NCBI GenBank assembly: GCA_029289265.1
Contig: JARFTX010000028.1
Location: 1-43,316, forward strand
DNA length: 43,316 nt
Direction: 5' to 3'
Source: Gammaproteobacteria bacterium
GTDB taxonomy: Bacteria; Pseudomonadota; Gammaproteobacteria; Burkholderiales; Rhodocyclaceae
Shown here: positions 9,202-17,702 of the stretch, piece after piece
Layout: the number at the start of each line of letters is the position of its first letter
How positions within the stretch are numbered: the first letter of the stretch is position 1
Notes under the pieces: model-generated
The model's database searches: none
What the model was told of the DNA's origin: nothing
The model's input: the letters and a program-made list of their open reading frames with translations, nothing else
Position numbers and translations under genes: made by a program

Positions 9202-10250
9202 GTTGAAGATGCTCCTCGGTCGTCAGTCAGGAAGCGCTGACGCGCCCGTTGAATAGACTCATGCAACCGCGCCTGCAGTGCCTCGCGCGGTGGCAGCACA
9301 GTCAGGTACTCGGCCACATGGATGCCGCTGCGGTCGAGTTCGAGCAGCTCGATCTGCTCGCGCTTCTTGCCGGCGCACAGGATGATGCCCAGCGGCGGGT
9401 TCTCGTCGGCTTCCTGTTCGTGCTTGGCGAGCCAGCGCAGGTAGAGCTCCATCTGGCCTTTGTACTCGGCGCGGAAGTCGCCCACCTTGAGGTCGATGGC
9501 GACCAGGCGCTTCAACTTGCGGTTGTAGAACAGCAGGTCGATGTAGAAATCGTCGTCGTCGATCTGCACCCGCTTCTGGCGGGCGACGAAGGTGAAGCCG
9601 GCGCCCAGTTCCAGCAGAAATTGCTCGATCTCGCGCAGGATGGCGTCTTCCAGATCGCGTTCGAGGTAGCGGTCGTTGAGTTGCAGGAAGTCGAGCAGGT
9701 AGGGGTCCTTGAGCAGCAGGTCTGGCGAGGGCTGCCCTTGCTGGCGCAGGATCTCGAGGTCGTCACGAATGGTCTCCTCGGGTTTGCGCGAGATGGCCGA
9801 GCGCTCGAACAGCATGGACTGCATGCGCTCCTGCAATTGGCGCGACGACCAGCGCTCGAGCCGGCAAAGCTCGATGTAGAAGTCGCGCTTGACCGGGTCG
9901 TCGAGATAGATCAGCGACTTCAGGTGGGTCCAGCTCAATTCTCTCCGCAGTGCGGAGACAATCCCCTCGTCCGGAAAAGTCTCCGCAAAGCGGAGACAAT
10001 GGCGTAGCTGCTTCTCGCTCCAGCCGCGGCCATAGCTGGCGGTGAGCTGGGTGGCCAGACCTGCGATGACTGCCGCACCGTAGTCGGCCCGTTGCTCATT
10101 GAGCACGTCATGGCGGATGCGCTGGCCGATCTGCCAGTAGAGCAGCGTCAGCTCGGCATTTACCGCCATCGCCGCACGCTGGCGGGCGCTGTCGATGAGA
10201 CCGCGGATTTCGGCGAGCAGCCCTGAGTCGTCTCGTTGGAGCATGTTCAT
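9198..10250 (-). CDS. PDDEXK nuclease-domain protein (DUF1016/YhcG family)
   Basis: This 350-residue YhcG-type protein has an N-terminal DUF1016 region (ELTLLYWQIGQRI..., WSEKQLRHCLRFAETFPD) and a C-terminal nuclease fold. The candidate active site is FYIDLLFYNRKLKRLVAIDLK (Asp238, Asp253, Lys255), followed by a conserved Gln in GQMELYLRWL. It starts within the stop of hsdS (ATGA) and ends within the start of hsdR (ATGA), so it is built into the restriction operon. The family is frequently found with type I systems, but its biochemical role there is not settled. Regulatory, accessory-nuclease and standalone-defence roles are all possible. Confidence 0.9.
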   Translation of the reverse strand: MNMLQRDDSGLLAEIRGLIDSARQRAAMAVNAELTLLYWQIGQRIRHDVLNEQRADYGAAVIAGLATQLTASYGRGWSEKQLRHCLRFAETFPDEGIVSALRRELSWTHLKSLIYLDDPVKRDFYIELCRLERWSSRQLQERMQSMLFERSAISRKPEETIRDDLEILRQQGQPSPDLLLKDPYLLDFLQLNDRYLERDLEDAILREIEQFLLELGAGFTFVARQKRVQIDDDDFYIDLLFYNRKLKRLVAIDLKVGDFRAEYKGQMELYLRWLAKHEQEADENPPLGIILCAGKKREQIELLELDRSGIHVAEYLTVLPPREALQARLHESIQRARQRFLTDDRGASST

Positions 10251-11422
10251 GCCAGCCGGGTCCTGCCGGTGAGCAGTTCCTGCATCATCCCCTGCTTGAG
10301 CGCGCGGGTCTTGTCGCGGCGGCCTTCGAGGGCGGTTAGCTCGGCGTCGAGGTCGGAGAGGACGGTAGCGATGGCGGTTTGCTCGGCAAGAGTTGGCACC
10401 AAAATCGGTATTGAGTCCGCGATACCCCTGTTGATGTTGGTGAGTGCAGAGGCCTGAGAATTATCTATGATCCATCTTCTCGTTGGCTCCCAGCGAAGCG
10501 CATAGAAAAGAAAACGAGCATCTGCTAATGCCGGAAGTGCTCGCGCTCGATATGCAAAGCCAGTGCATACGGCAGGCTCCGCTGCGCCCAAGAATATGCT
10601 CGGATAGCCAATACCTTCTCGTTTTACCGATGATTTACCAAAAATGATATCTCCCGGTAATAGAGCATGGCTTTGGAGTTCGGCGTCGGAAACTCGTAAT
10701 CGCCCGAGTTTTTCTATGCGAATCGAGGTGCCGTTATACAAATCCTGAACTGTGACATACAGCGCGCCAGCTCCCATCTCGCTTACAGGCTTATTTATTC
10801 CGGGGCATAGATCAGCAACGTCTCGAAGGCGCTTCGTCTCCCACTTCCCACCAAACCCCGGCAGCCGCGTCTTGCCGGTGAGCAACTGCTGCATCGCGGC
10901 CTGCTTGATGTCGCGCTTCTTGGCGATGAGCCGGTCGAGTTGGGTGAGCAGCGCGTCGACGTCCGAGAGGGCGGTGGCGATGGCGCGTTGTTCGTCGAGG
11001 CTCGGTAGTTGGATGGAAAGCGCCTTTAGTTGAGTCCCGGTAATTAGTGGCTGGCCTGAGCCGAAAACCAAACTGTTCAGCCGCTTTGTTTGGAGCACCC
11101 GCCAGAGGAAGTCGGGTAGAGCACTCTCACTCGTACTTAAGATAATTGTGTTATCCGTGACCCCGTACTGACCGGTGACAACGTTAAGGGTGCCAGCATT
11201 CGCACCAACCCGTGCGACCAGTATTGCTTTTCCCTCATACGCTGGCTTGTCCGTGTGGCCTATGATCCCCGTCGACCCGAAAACCGGAAAGTTCGACGCT
11301 CCCTTGATGGGTTTTGATTTTCCGGAAGAGACGCCCGTTGTGAGTGTTGCCAAAGGCTGAACCTCCCACTCCTCCGGAATTGCCCCCACCTCGGTCCGCT
11401 TGTACCCCGGCCTCAGTTCCAT
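10247..11422 (-). CDS. hsdS: Type I restriction specificity subunit (HsdS)
   Basis: This 391-residue subunit recognises the bipartite DNA target of the type I enzyme. Seen: two target-recognition domains (about residues 15-140 and 195-330), each followed by a conserved helical spacer with the same pattern (LPSLDEQRAIATALSDVDALLTQLDRLIAKKRDIKQAAMQQLLTGKTRL and its partner ending MMQELLTGRTRL). The DNA of both recognition domains (about 10400-10800 and 11030-11330) is visibly richer in A+T and in rare codons than its neighbours, the usual sign of exchanged specificity modules. It overlaps hsdM by 10 bp and the DUF1016 gene by 4 bp. The DNA target cannot be read from sequence. Confidence 0.95.
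   Translation of the reverse strand: MELRPGYKRTEVGAIPEEWEVQPLATLTTGVSSGKSKPIKGASNFPVFGSTGIIGHTDKPAYEGKAILVARVGANAGTLNVVTGQYGVTDNTIILSTSESALPDFLWRVLQTKRLNSLVFGSGQPLITGTQLKALSIQLPSLDEQRAIATALSDVDALLTQLDRLIAKKRDIKQAAMQQLLTGKTRLPGFGGKWETKRLRDVADLCPGINKPVSEMGAGALYVTVQDLYNGTSIRIEKLGRLRVSDAELQSHALLPGDIIFGKSSVKREGIGYPSIFLGAAEPAVCTGFAYRARALPALADARFLFYALRWEPTRRWIIDNSQASALTNINRGIADSIPILVPTLAEQTAIATVLSDLDAELTALEGRRDKTRALKQGMMQELLTGRTRLA
10257..11020 (-). repeat. hsdS: internal duplicated spacer-helix segments of hsdS
   Basis: Two diverged copies of the same coding segment lie at about 10257-10402 and 10866-11020. Both encode a Q(R/T)AIAT(A/V)LSD(V/L)DA...(M)QxLLTG(K/T/R)TRL helix pair, and the DNA is similar over about 140 bp. 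Such duplications are the normal half-subunit symmetry of HsdS and a known substrate for recombination that swaps recognition domains. Confidence 0.75.
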
Positions 11423-13812
11423 GCCACCCCCATCCGCCGCAGGTGGTCCTCAACACGCGCCGACAGCGTCTCCACCTCCGCCGCCAGCGCCGGCAGCGGC
11501 ACCGCATAGCGCTCGGCCAGCTCACGCACCCGGCCGGTGAGCGTCTGCGACACGCGGTCGACCTCGGCCTGCAAGGTATCCGCCAGCGCCGCGAGCCACT
11601 TGTCGTCGATGACCAGCGACTGCAGGTCGTCCGCCCTCAAACTCGCGTAGCGGGCCAGCACCGCAGCATCCAGCGCTCGGGTGGCCTCCTTGACCTTCTT
11701 CGCGGCAGCGGCTTCCTGCTCGATCAGCGCGAGGTGGGTCTGCAGCGCGGCGCGTTCCTCGTCGGCATCGGCGTCCGCCTTGATCGCCTTCAGCCGGTCC
11801 TTGAGGCTCTTGGCGGTGAGCTTGCCGCGCTCGGTCTTCGCTTCGGCCAGCAGGCCGTCCTCGCCGCCGTGCTCTTCCTCGGCCTCTTCGACGGCACGCG
11901 CCAGGCTTTCGCGGTCCGCCTCCAGCGCGTCGATCTTCGCCTGCTCACCGGCGAAGAAACGTCCCACGAGCAACGCCGGGGGCAGCAGCTCGACATTGGG
12001 CTGGCCGTCCACCGTGATTTGCCAGCCGATCTGCACAAGTTGATAGACGTCGTCCTGCAAGGTCTCGGCCCAGTAGTCCATCAGGTGCTGATAGACGTCG
12101 TAGGGGTCGAGCAGCGGTGCGGTGCGGAAGGTGTCGAGCAGCGCCTCCGAGAGCGTCTCGATGACCGCCTTGGGGTGTTCCCCCGGGGCGATGGCGGCGA
12201 GGCGTGGCCGGGCGGTGTTGCGCCAGCCGTCGAACAAGGCGGCGATACGGGTCTTGAAGGCGGCGAACTCGGTGTGCCCGAGGATGGCGGGCTTGATCTC
12301 GGCCGCCGAGAGCTTGAGCCGCAGGTAGCCGGGGCGGTCGTCCTCGAACAGCGTGGCGCGCAGCTTGGGAAACACCGCCCAGTACTCGGCCAGCGCATCG
12401 ACGTCGGCCACCGGGATGCCACCGCGCAGGTGGGCTTCGAGATCGTGCAGGTCCTCGGGTTCGCTCGCGTCGATGTAGCGCGGGATGTTGAGGTTGAAGT
12501 CGTTGGCTTCGACCTCGGACAAGGGCACCAGGCGCGAATAGCGTTCGAGCGCGGCCTGGCGGTTGAAGGTGTCGACGATCTTGTGGATGTCCTGCGAGCG
12601 CAGGCGGTTCTTGTTGCCGTCCTTCATGAAGCCGCGGCTTGCGTCGATCATGAAAATGCCCGCCTTGCCCGCAGCCCGCGCGGCGGCGCCTTCCTTGTCG
12701 AGCACCACGATGCAGGCCGGGATGCCGGTGCCGTAGAACAGGTTGGCGGGCAAACCGATGAGGCCCTTGATGTAACCCTGGCGGACGATGCGCCGACGGA
12801 TCGCGGCCTCGGCGCCACCGCGGAACAGCACGCCGTGCGGCAGAATCACCGCGCCCTTGCCGGTGCTGTTGAGCGAGCCGAGCACGTGCAGCAGAAAGGC
12901 GTAGTCGCCGTTCTTGGCCGGCGGCAGGCCGAATTCGAAGCGGCGGTAGAGATCGTTGGCGGGGTCGAAACCGTTGGACCAGGCCTTGGTGGAGAAGGGC
13001 GGATTGGCGACCGCGAAGTCGAAGGTCTTGAGCCCGCCCTGCTTGTCGACGAAGTGAGGGCTGGAGAGCGTGTTGTCCTTCCAGATCTCGGCCGTCGGGC
13101 AGTCGTGCAGGATCATGTTCATCCGCGCCAGCGCCGCGGTGGCGTTGTCCATTTCCTGGCCGTAGATCGCGAGATCCAGCCCGGTGCGGGACTTGGCCTC
13201 GTCGTGAGCCTTGAGCAGCAACGAGCCGGAACCGCAGGTCGGGTCGTAGATGCTCTGGTTCGCGCTGTGGGCGCGCCCCAGGTCGATCACCATCGCCATG
13301 ATGCGCGAGACCTCGGCCGGGGTGTAGAACTGCCCCTTGCTCTTGCCGGATTCGGTGGCGAAGTGACGCATCAGGAATTCGTAGGCGTCGCCCAGCAGGT
13401 CGTCGCCCTCGGCCCGGTTGGCCCGAAAATCCAGCTCGGGCTTGGCAAAGATGGCGATGAGGTTGGAGAGGCGGTCGACCATCTCCCTGCCCTTGCCGAG
13501 CTTGTCCGCGTCGTTGAAGTCGGCGACGTCGATCACACCCTTGAGTTCGTTGGCCTCGGCCAGCCGCCCGATGATCTTGTTGATCTTGTCGCCGATCTCC
13601 TTGTCGCCGCGCGCCGCAACCATGTCGGCGAAGCTGCCACCGGGTGGCACCTCGATCAGCGCATCGCGCCGGCCGGCGTAGCGGTCGGAGACATATTTGA
13701 CGAACAGCAGGACCAGCACGTAATCCTTGTACTGGCTGGCATCCATGCCGCCGCGCAGCTCGTCGCAGGATTGCCAGAGGGAGGTGTAGAGCTCGGATTT
13801 CTTCAGGGGCAT
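11413..13812 (-). CDS. hsdM: Type I DNA methyltransferase subunit (HsdM)
   Basis: This 799-residue N6-adenine methyltransferase subunit methylates the HsdS-specified site and protects host DNA. Seen: an N-terminal helical domain, GQFYTPAEVSRIM at 160-172, the SAM-binding DPTCGSGSLL at 190-199, and the catalytic NPPF at 270-273. The C-terminal region is long and contains a charged coiled-coil stretch (about 590-700), so the protein belongs to the larger HsdM subtype rather than the roughly 500-residue form. It is the first gene of the operon. The region 13813-14000 before it must hold the promoter, though no convincing hexamers were found. The ribosome site is weak. Confidence 0.96.
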   Translation of the reverse strand: MPLKKSELYTSLWQSCDELRGGMDASQYKDYVLVLLFVKYVSDRYAGRRDALIEVPPGGSFADMVAARGDKEIGDKINKIIGRLAEANELKGVIDVADFNDADKLGKGREMVDRLSNLIAIFAKPELDFRANRAEGDDLLGDAYEFLMRHFATESGKSKGQFYTPAEVSRIMAMVIDLGRAHSANQSIYDPTCGSGSLLLKAHDEAKSRTGLDLAIYGQEMDNATAALARMNMILHDCPTAEIWKDNTLSSPHFVDKQGGLKTFDFAVANPPFSTKAWSNGFDPANDLYRRFEFGLPPAKNGDYAFLLHVLGSLNSTGKGAVILPHGVLFRGGAEAAIRRRIVRQGYIKGLIGLPANLFYGTGIPACIVVLDKEGAAARAAGKAGIFMIDASRGFMKDGNKNRLRSQDIHKIVDTFNRQAALERYSRLVPLSEVEANDFNLNIPRYIDASEPEDLHDLEAHLRGGIPVADVDALAEYWAVFPKLRATLFEDDRPGYLRLKLSAAEIKPAILGHTEFAAFKTRIAALFDGWRNTARPRLAAIAPGEHPKAVIETLSEALLDTFRTAPLLDPYDVYQHLMDYWAETLQDDVYQLVQIGWQITVDGQPNVELLPPALLVGRFFAGEQAKIDALEADRESLARAVEEAEEEHGGEDGLLAEAKTERGKLTAKSLKDRLKAIKADADADEERAALQTHLALIEQEAAAAKKVKEATRALDAAVLARYASLRADDLQSLVIDDKWLAALADTLQAEVDRVSQTLTGRVRELAERYAVPLPALAAEVETLSARVEDHLRRMGVAWN

Positions 13813-14000
13813 TCTTGGTTATCGATCCGGGGTAACGAATGGTCTCGATCCAAACGGTGACGCGACAGCCATCGTCCCGGCGTGGGCGCAATGCCTGACT
13901 GGAGGGCGGAGCTGCCGTGCTGGTCGGATGGGTCGTCGCAGCGGTAACGGCCGCTCGAAATCCATCGCCGATTGGCATGGCAGCGTCGCCATGGGCGCCT

Positions 14001-14867
14001 CTACTCGATGTTCTGAACCTGCTCGCGGATCTGTTCGATCAGCACCTTCATCTCCATCGCGATCGCCGACAGGTCGGCGGCGGCGGATTTCGAGGCGAGG
14101 GTGTTGGCTTCGCGGTTGAGTTCCTGCATCAGGAAATCCAGCCGCTTGCCGGCGGCGCCGCCGGCGCCGAGGATGCGGTCGACTTCGTCGAGATGCGCGG
14201 CCAGCCGGTTGAGCTCCTCGGCGACGTCGATACGCTGGGCGAAGAGTGCGACTTCCTGGCGGATGCGGTCGTCGTCGAGCGTGGCGAGCGCGTCGCGCAG
14301 GCGGGCGTTGAGCCGCTCGTGATATTCCGCGACGATCTGCGGCATGCGCGGCTGCGCCTGGGCGACGAGCTCGCGCATTCGCGCGGTGCGTTCGAGGATC
14401 ATCGCGGCGAGCTTCTCGCCCTCGCGGCGGCGCGTGGCGACGAGCTCGTCGATCGCCGCGCGGGCGAGCTCCATGATGACCGGCTGGAGCTGCTCGAAGC
14501 TCACGCCGTCGTCGGCCAGCATGCCGGGCCAGCGCAGGACTTCTCCGGCGCTGAGCCCGGCGGCCTGCGGCAGGCGCGCACGGATCGCAGCCTCGGCCTC
14601 GCGCAATTGCTCGAGCAGCGCGCCGTTGAGCGCGAGCGTGCGCGGCGCCGACTCGTTGGTACGCAGGCTCAGCCGGCATTCGACCTTGCCGCGGGTGAGG
14701 CGCGCGGCAAGTCGCTCGCGGATGGCGGGCTCGGCAAGCCTGAGCTCGTCGGCGATGCGGAAACCGAGGTCGAGGTAGCGCGAGTTGACGCTGCGCAGCT
14801 CGAGATTGAGGCTGGCGCGCTCCAGGTCACGGGTCTGGACGGCGAAGCCTGTCATGCTGTGAATCAT
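14001..14867 (-). CDS. yicC: YicC/YloC family endoribonuclease
   Basis: This 288-residue protein of the YicC family has been described as an endoribonuclease in E. coli (including effects on the sRNA RyhB) and B. subtilis. The start MIHSMTGFAVQTRD matches the family start (MIRSMTAY in E. coli) and fixes 14867. An upstream in-frame ATG at 14984 would add 39 unrelated residues and run into the divergent kinase promoter. Family blocks seen: ELRSVNSRYLD, GKVECRLSL and the C-terminal LDFLMQELNREANTLASKS with IEMK-like ending (AMEMKVLIEQIREQVQNIE). It is normally next to gmk; here the restriction operon lies between. Confidence 0.93.
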   Translation of the reverse strand: MIHSMTGFAVQTRDLERASLNLELRSVNSRYLDLGFRIADELRLAEPAIRERLAARLTRGKVECRLSLRTNESAPRTLALNGALLEQLREAEAAIRARLPQAAGLSAGEVLRWPGMLADDGVSFEQLQPVIMELARAAIDELVATRRREGEKLAAMILERTARMRELVAQAQPRMPQIVAEYHERLNARLRDALATLDDDRIRQEVALFAQRIDVAEELNRLAAHLDEVDRILGAGGAAGKRLDFLMQELNREANTLASKSAAADLSAIAMEMKVLIEQIREQVQNIE

Positions 14868-14988
14868 GTCTATGTTCTCCGGGAATCGGTGGCGATCAAT
14901 TAAACTTGGGCCTCCGGACTCCCCCTGCAGCTGCGGGACGGCCTGTCGTGCAGACCGCTGACGAGCCCGAATCTTAGCCTTCATATCG

Positions 14989-15936
14989 ATGCCGTCTCAA
15001 GCGAACGCCGCCCTGCCGTCCGGTTTCCAGCTCGATCAGTACCGCATCGAGCGACAGCTCTCGCTCGGCGGCTTTTCGATCGTCTACCTCGCGCAGGACG
15101 GCGAAGGGACGCCGGTCGCAATCAAGGAGTACCTGCCGAACTCGCTCGCGCTGCGCAAGGAAGGCGAGATCGCGCCGCAGGTGCCGACCGAGAACCAGCC
15201 CGCCTTCCGCTACGGTCTGAAGTGCTTCTTCGAGGAAGGCCGCTCGCTCGCCAAGCTCATGCACCCCAATGTCGTGCGCGTGCTGAATTTCTTCCGCGCC
15301 AACGGGACGGTCTACATGGTGATGCATTTCGAGCACGGCCGGACCCTGAACGAATACATCCGGCGCCACCGCGACGAAGTGCGCGAATCCTTCATCCGGG
15401 CGCTGTTTGCGCGCATGCTGAACGGCCTGCGCGAAGTCCACGCGCACAAGCTGCTGCACCTGGACATCAAGCCGTCGAACATCTACGTGCGCACCGACGG
15501 CACGCCGGTGCTGCTCGACTTCGGCGCCGCCCGCCAGACGCTGCTCACCGAGCGGCCGATCCTCAAGCCGATGTATACACCCGGCTTCGCCTCGCCCGAG
15601 CAGTACGGGCAGCGCGAGGGCCTCGGGCCGTGGAGCGACATCTACAGCGTCGGGGCGAGCCTGTACGCCTGCATCACCGGCACGCCCCCCCCGCATGCCG
15701 ATGCGCGCGTCGAGAAGGACACGCTCGACCCGGTCACCCGCTCCCACGCCACGCGCTATTCGAAGCAACTGCTCGAGACGGTGGAGTGGTGTCTGCGGCT
15801 CGATCCGCTCGAACGCCCGCAAAGCGTCTACTCGCTGCAAAAGGCGTTGATGCGCAAGGCGGCCGGCGAGCCCATGCCGGCCTCGTGGTATACCGACATC
15901 GGCACGCGCCTGAAGACCTTCATTGGACGATCCTGA
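14989..15936 (+). CDS. Hanks-type serine/threonine protein kinase
   Basis: This 315-residue cytoplasmic kinase consists of a kinase domain only, with no transmembrane segment or sensor domain. Seen: glycine-rich loop LSLGGFSIVYLA (25-35), catalytic lysine VAIKEY (Lys46), catalytic loop HLDIKPSN (157-164), DFG at 177-179 and the activation-segment end PGFASPEQYG. The catalytic loop reads HLD rather than HRD, so it is a non-RD kinase that may not need activation-loop phosphorylation. The gene is divergent from yicC and is followed after 11 bp by a PP2C phosphatase gene, so the two form a kinase/phosphatase pair. Targets cannot be inferred. Confidence 0.93.
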   Translation: MPSQANAALPSGFQLDQYRIERQLSLGGFSIVYLAQDGEGTPVAIKEYLPNSLALRKEGEIAPQVPTENQPAFRYGLKCFFEEGRSLAKLMHPNVVRVLNFFRANGTVYMVMHFEHGRTLNEYIRRHRDEVRESFIRALFARMLNGLREVHAHKLLHLDIKPSNIYVRTDGTPVLLDFGAARQTLLTERPILKPMYTPGFASPEQYGQREGLGPWSDIYSVGASLYACITGTPPPHADARVEKDTLDPVTRSHATRYSKQLLETVEWCLRLDPLERPQSVYSLQKALMRKAAGEPMPASWYTDIGTRLKTFIGRS

Positions 15937-15947
15937 GGCCAGAACAA

Positions 15948-16865
15948 GTGAAATTCACCATCTTTCAGGACAGCCGCATCGGCAGCCGCAAGACCAACCA
16001 GGACCGCACCGCCTACAGCTTCTCGCGCGACGCGCTGTTGATGGTGATTGCCGACGGCATGGGAGGGCACCTGCATGGGGAGATTGCCGCGCAGATCGCC
16101 GTCCAGTTCATCGTCCAGGCGTTCCAGCGCGAGGCGGCGCCGGCCCTGAGCGATCCCGTGTTCTTTCTGTCGCGGGCGCTCGGCAACGCGCACAACGCGA
16201 TCATCGACTACGCCTACGACAAGCGTCTCGCCGAGGCGCCGCGCACCACCGTCGTCGCCTGCGTGGTCCAGGACGGCTTCGCCAACTGGGCGCATGCCGG
16301 TGACTCGCGCCTGTACGTGCTGCGGCGCGGGCATGTCGCCGAACGCACCAGCGACCACTCGCGGGTCCAGCTGATGCTCGAGCAGGGGCTGATCGACGCC
16401 GAAGGCGCCGCCACCCACCCGGGCCGCAACCGCATCTATAGCTGCCTGGGCGGCAATCACGCCCCGCAGATCGAGTTCTCCCGGCGCTTCGCGCTGCGCG
16501 ATGGCGACACCGTGGCCCTGTGCACCGATGGCGCGTGGGGTCCGCTCGGCGACGACGCGCTGGCTGAGGGCCTGACCGGCGTCGACGTGATCAAGGCCGT
16601 GCCGGTGCTGCTCGACCGTGCCGAGGACGTCGCCGGCCATAGCTGCGACAATCTGTCGATGATCGCGATGCGCTGGCACAATCCGTCCACCGAGACGCCG
16701 TCGGAGACCGTGTCGACCAGGACCATGGCCGTCGACGCATTCACGACGCAGCTGGACACCTTCGAGCGTACGCGCTCGCCGGCCAACGAGTTCGAGCTGA
16801 CCGACGACGAGATCGAGCGCGCGATCGCCGAGATCAACGCGGCGATCCACAAGTTCAGCCAATAG
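15948..16865 (+). CDS. PP2C-family protein serine/threonine phosphatase
   Basis: This 305-residue metal-dependent phosphatase is the likely partner that reverses phosphorylation by the kinase encoded just upstream. Seen: RKTNQDR at 14-20, the metal-binding DGMGG at 36-40, the core motif HAGDSRLYVLRRG, and the C-terminal DNLSMIAMRW. The start is the GTG at 15948, chosen because KFTIFQDSRIGSRKTNQD begins there and a GAGG lies about 9 nt upstream. The frame is open further upstream, but that part is a shadow of the kinase gene. A C-terminal tail of about 50 residues beyond the phosphatase fold is helical and acidic. Confidence 0.92.
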   Translation: MKFTIFQDSRIGSRKTNQDRTAYSFSRDALLMVIADGMGGHLHGEIAAQIAVQFIVQAFQREAAPALSDPVFFLSRALGNAHNAIIDYAYDKRLAEAPRTTVVACVVQDGFANWAHAGDSRLYVLRRGHVAERTSDHSRVQLMLEQGLIDAEGAATHPGRNRIYSCLGGNHAPQIEFSRRFALRDGDTVALCTDGAWGPLGDDALAEGLTGVDVIKAVPVLLDRAEDVAGHSCDNLSMIAMRWHNPSTETPSETVSTRTMAVDAFTTQLDTFERTRSPANEFELTDDEIERAIAEINAAIHKFSQ

Positions 16866-16973
16866 CGCCCGATCCGCCGGACGACGATCACGACGCCCCT
16901 GTCGCCGACCTCGCCCGGCGCGCCGTGGATCGACGGCGCGGAAGCCTTTTCAGCACTTCATCCAGGAGCATCC

Positions 16974-17702
16974 ATGCGCACTGCCCACCGAGCCCCCGAC
17001 CAGCTTCGCCCCGTACGACTCACGCGCGGTTTCACCCGCCATGCCGAAGGTTCGGTGCTGGTCGAGTTCGGCGACACGCGCGTGCTGTGCACGGCGAGCG
17101 TCGAGGACACGGTTCCCCCTTTTCTGCGCGGGCGCGGCTCCGGCTGGGTCACGGCCGAGTACGGCATGCTGCCGCGCGCGACCCACACGCGCAGTGCCCG
17201 CGAGGCCGCGCGCGGCAAGCAGAGCGGACGCACACTCGAGATCCAGCGCCTGATCGGCCGCAGCCTGCGCACCGTGGTCGACCTCGACGCGCTCGGCGAG
17301 CGCCAGATCACGGTCGACTGCGACGTGCTGCAGGCCGATGGCGGCACCCGCACGGCGGCGATCACCGGCGCCTGCGTGGCCGTGTACGACGCGCTGACCG
17401 GGCTGGTCGCAGCGGGCAAGCTCGCCGCCCACCCGATGCGCGAACTCGTCGCCGCGGTGTCGGTGGGCATCGTCGAGGGCGAGGCGCGGCTCGACCTCGA
17501 TTACGAGGAGGACTCGGCCTGCGACACCGACATGAACGTCGTGATGACCGCAGCCGGGGGCTTCATCGAGGTCCAGGGCACGGCCGAAGGCCGGCCCTTC
17601 GACCGCGCCGAACTCGACCGGCTGCTGGCGCTGGCCGAACAAGGCATCGCCACGCTGGTCGAATGCCAGAAAACCGCCCTCGCCGCCGAGCCGCAACGAT
17701 GA
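16974..17702 (+). CDS. rph: Ribonuclease PH
   Basis: This 242-residue phosphorolytic 3'-exoribonuclease trims tRNA precursors. Family blocks seen: [96 protein letters not shown], and the C-terminal [18 protein letters not shown]. All are intact and the length is normal. Its stop overlaps the ATG of rdgB (ATGA), giving a coupled rph-rdgB-hemW operon with linked RNA and nucleotide quality-control functions. Confidence 0.97.
   Translation: MRTAHRAPDQLRPVRLTRGFTRHAEGSVLVEFGDTRVLCTASVEDTVPPFLRGRGSGWVTAEYGMLPRATHTRSAREAARGKQSGRTLEIQRLIGRSLRTVVDLDALGERQITVDCDVLQADGGTRTAAITGACVAVYDALTGLVAAGKLAAHPMRELVAAVSVGIVEGEARLDLDYEEDSACDTDMNVVMTAAGGFIEVQGTAEGRPFDRAELDRLLALAEQGIATLVECQKTALAAEPQR

Noticed and set aside
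11344-13860. 838-codon plus-strand frame opposite hsdM
   Set aside because: Shadow of hsdM; no recognisable domain.
13976-13993. 6-bp hairpin after yicC (CATGGC / GCCATG)
   Set aside because: Too short and lacks a T-run.
4450-14000. Direct repeats (attachment sites) flanking the restriction island
   Set aside because: Only short chance matches such as GGGCGCAAT (about 5067 and 13887) were seen, and no integrase or tRNA is at either end.
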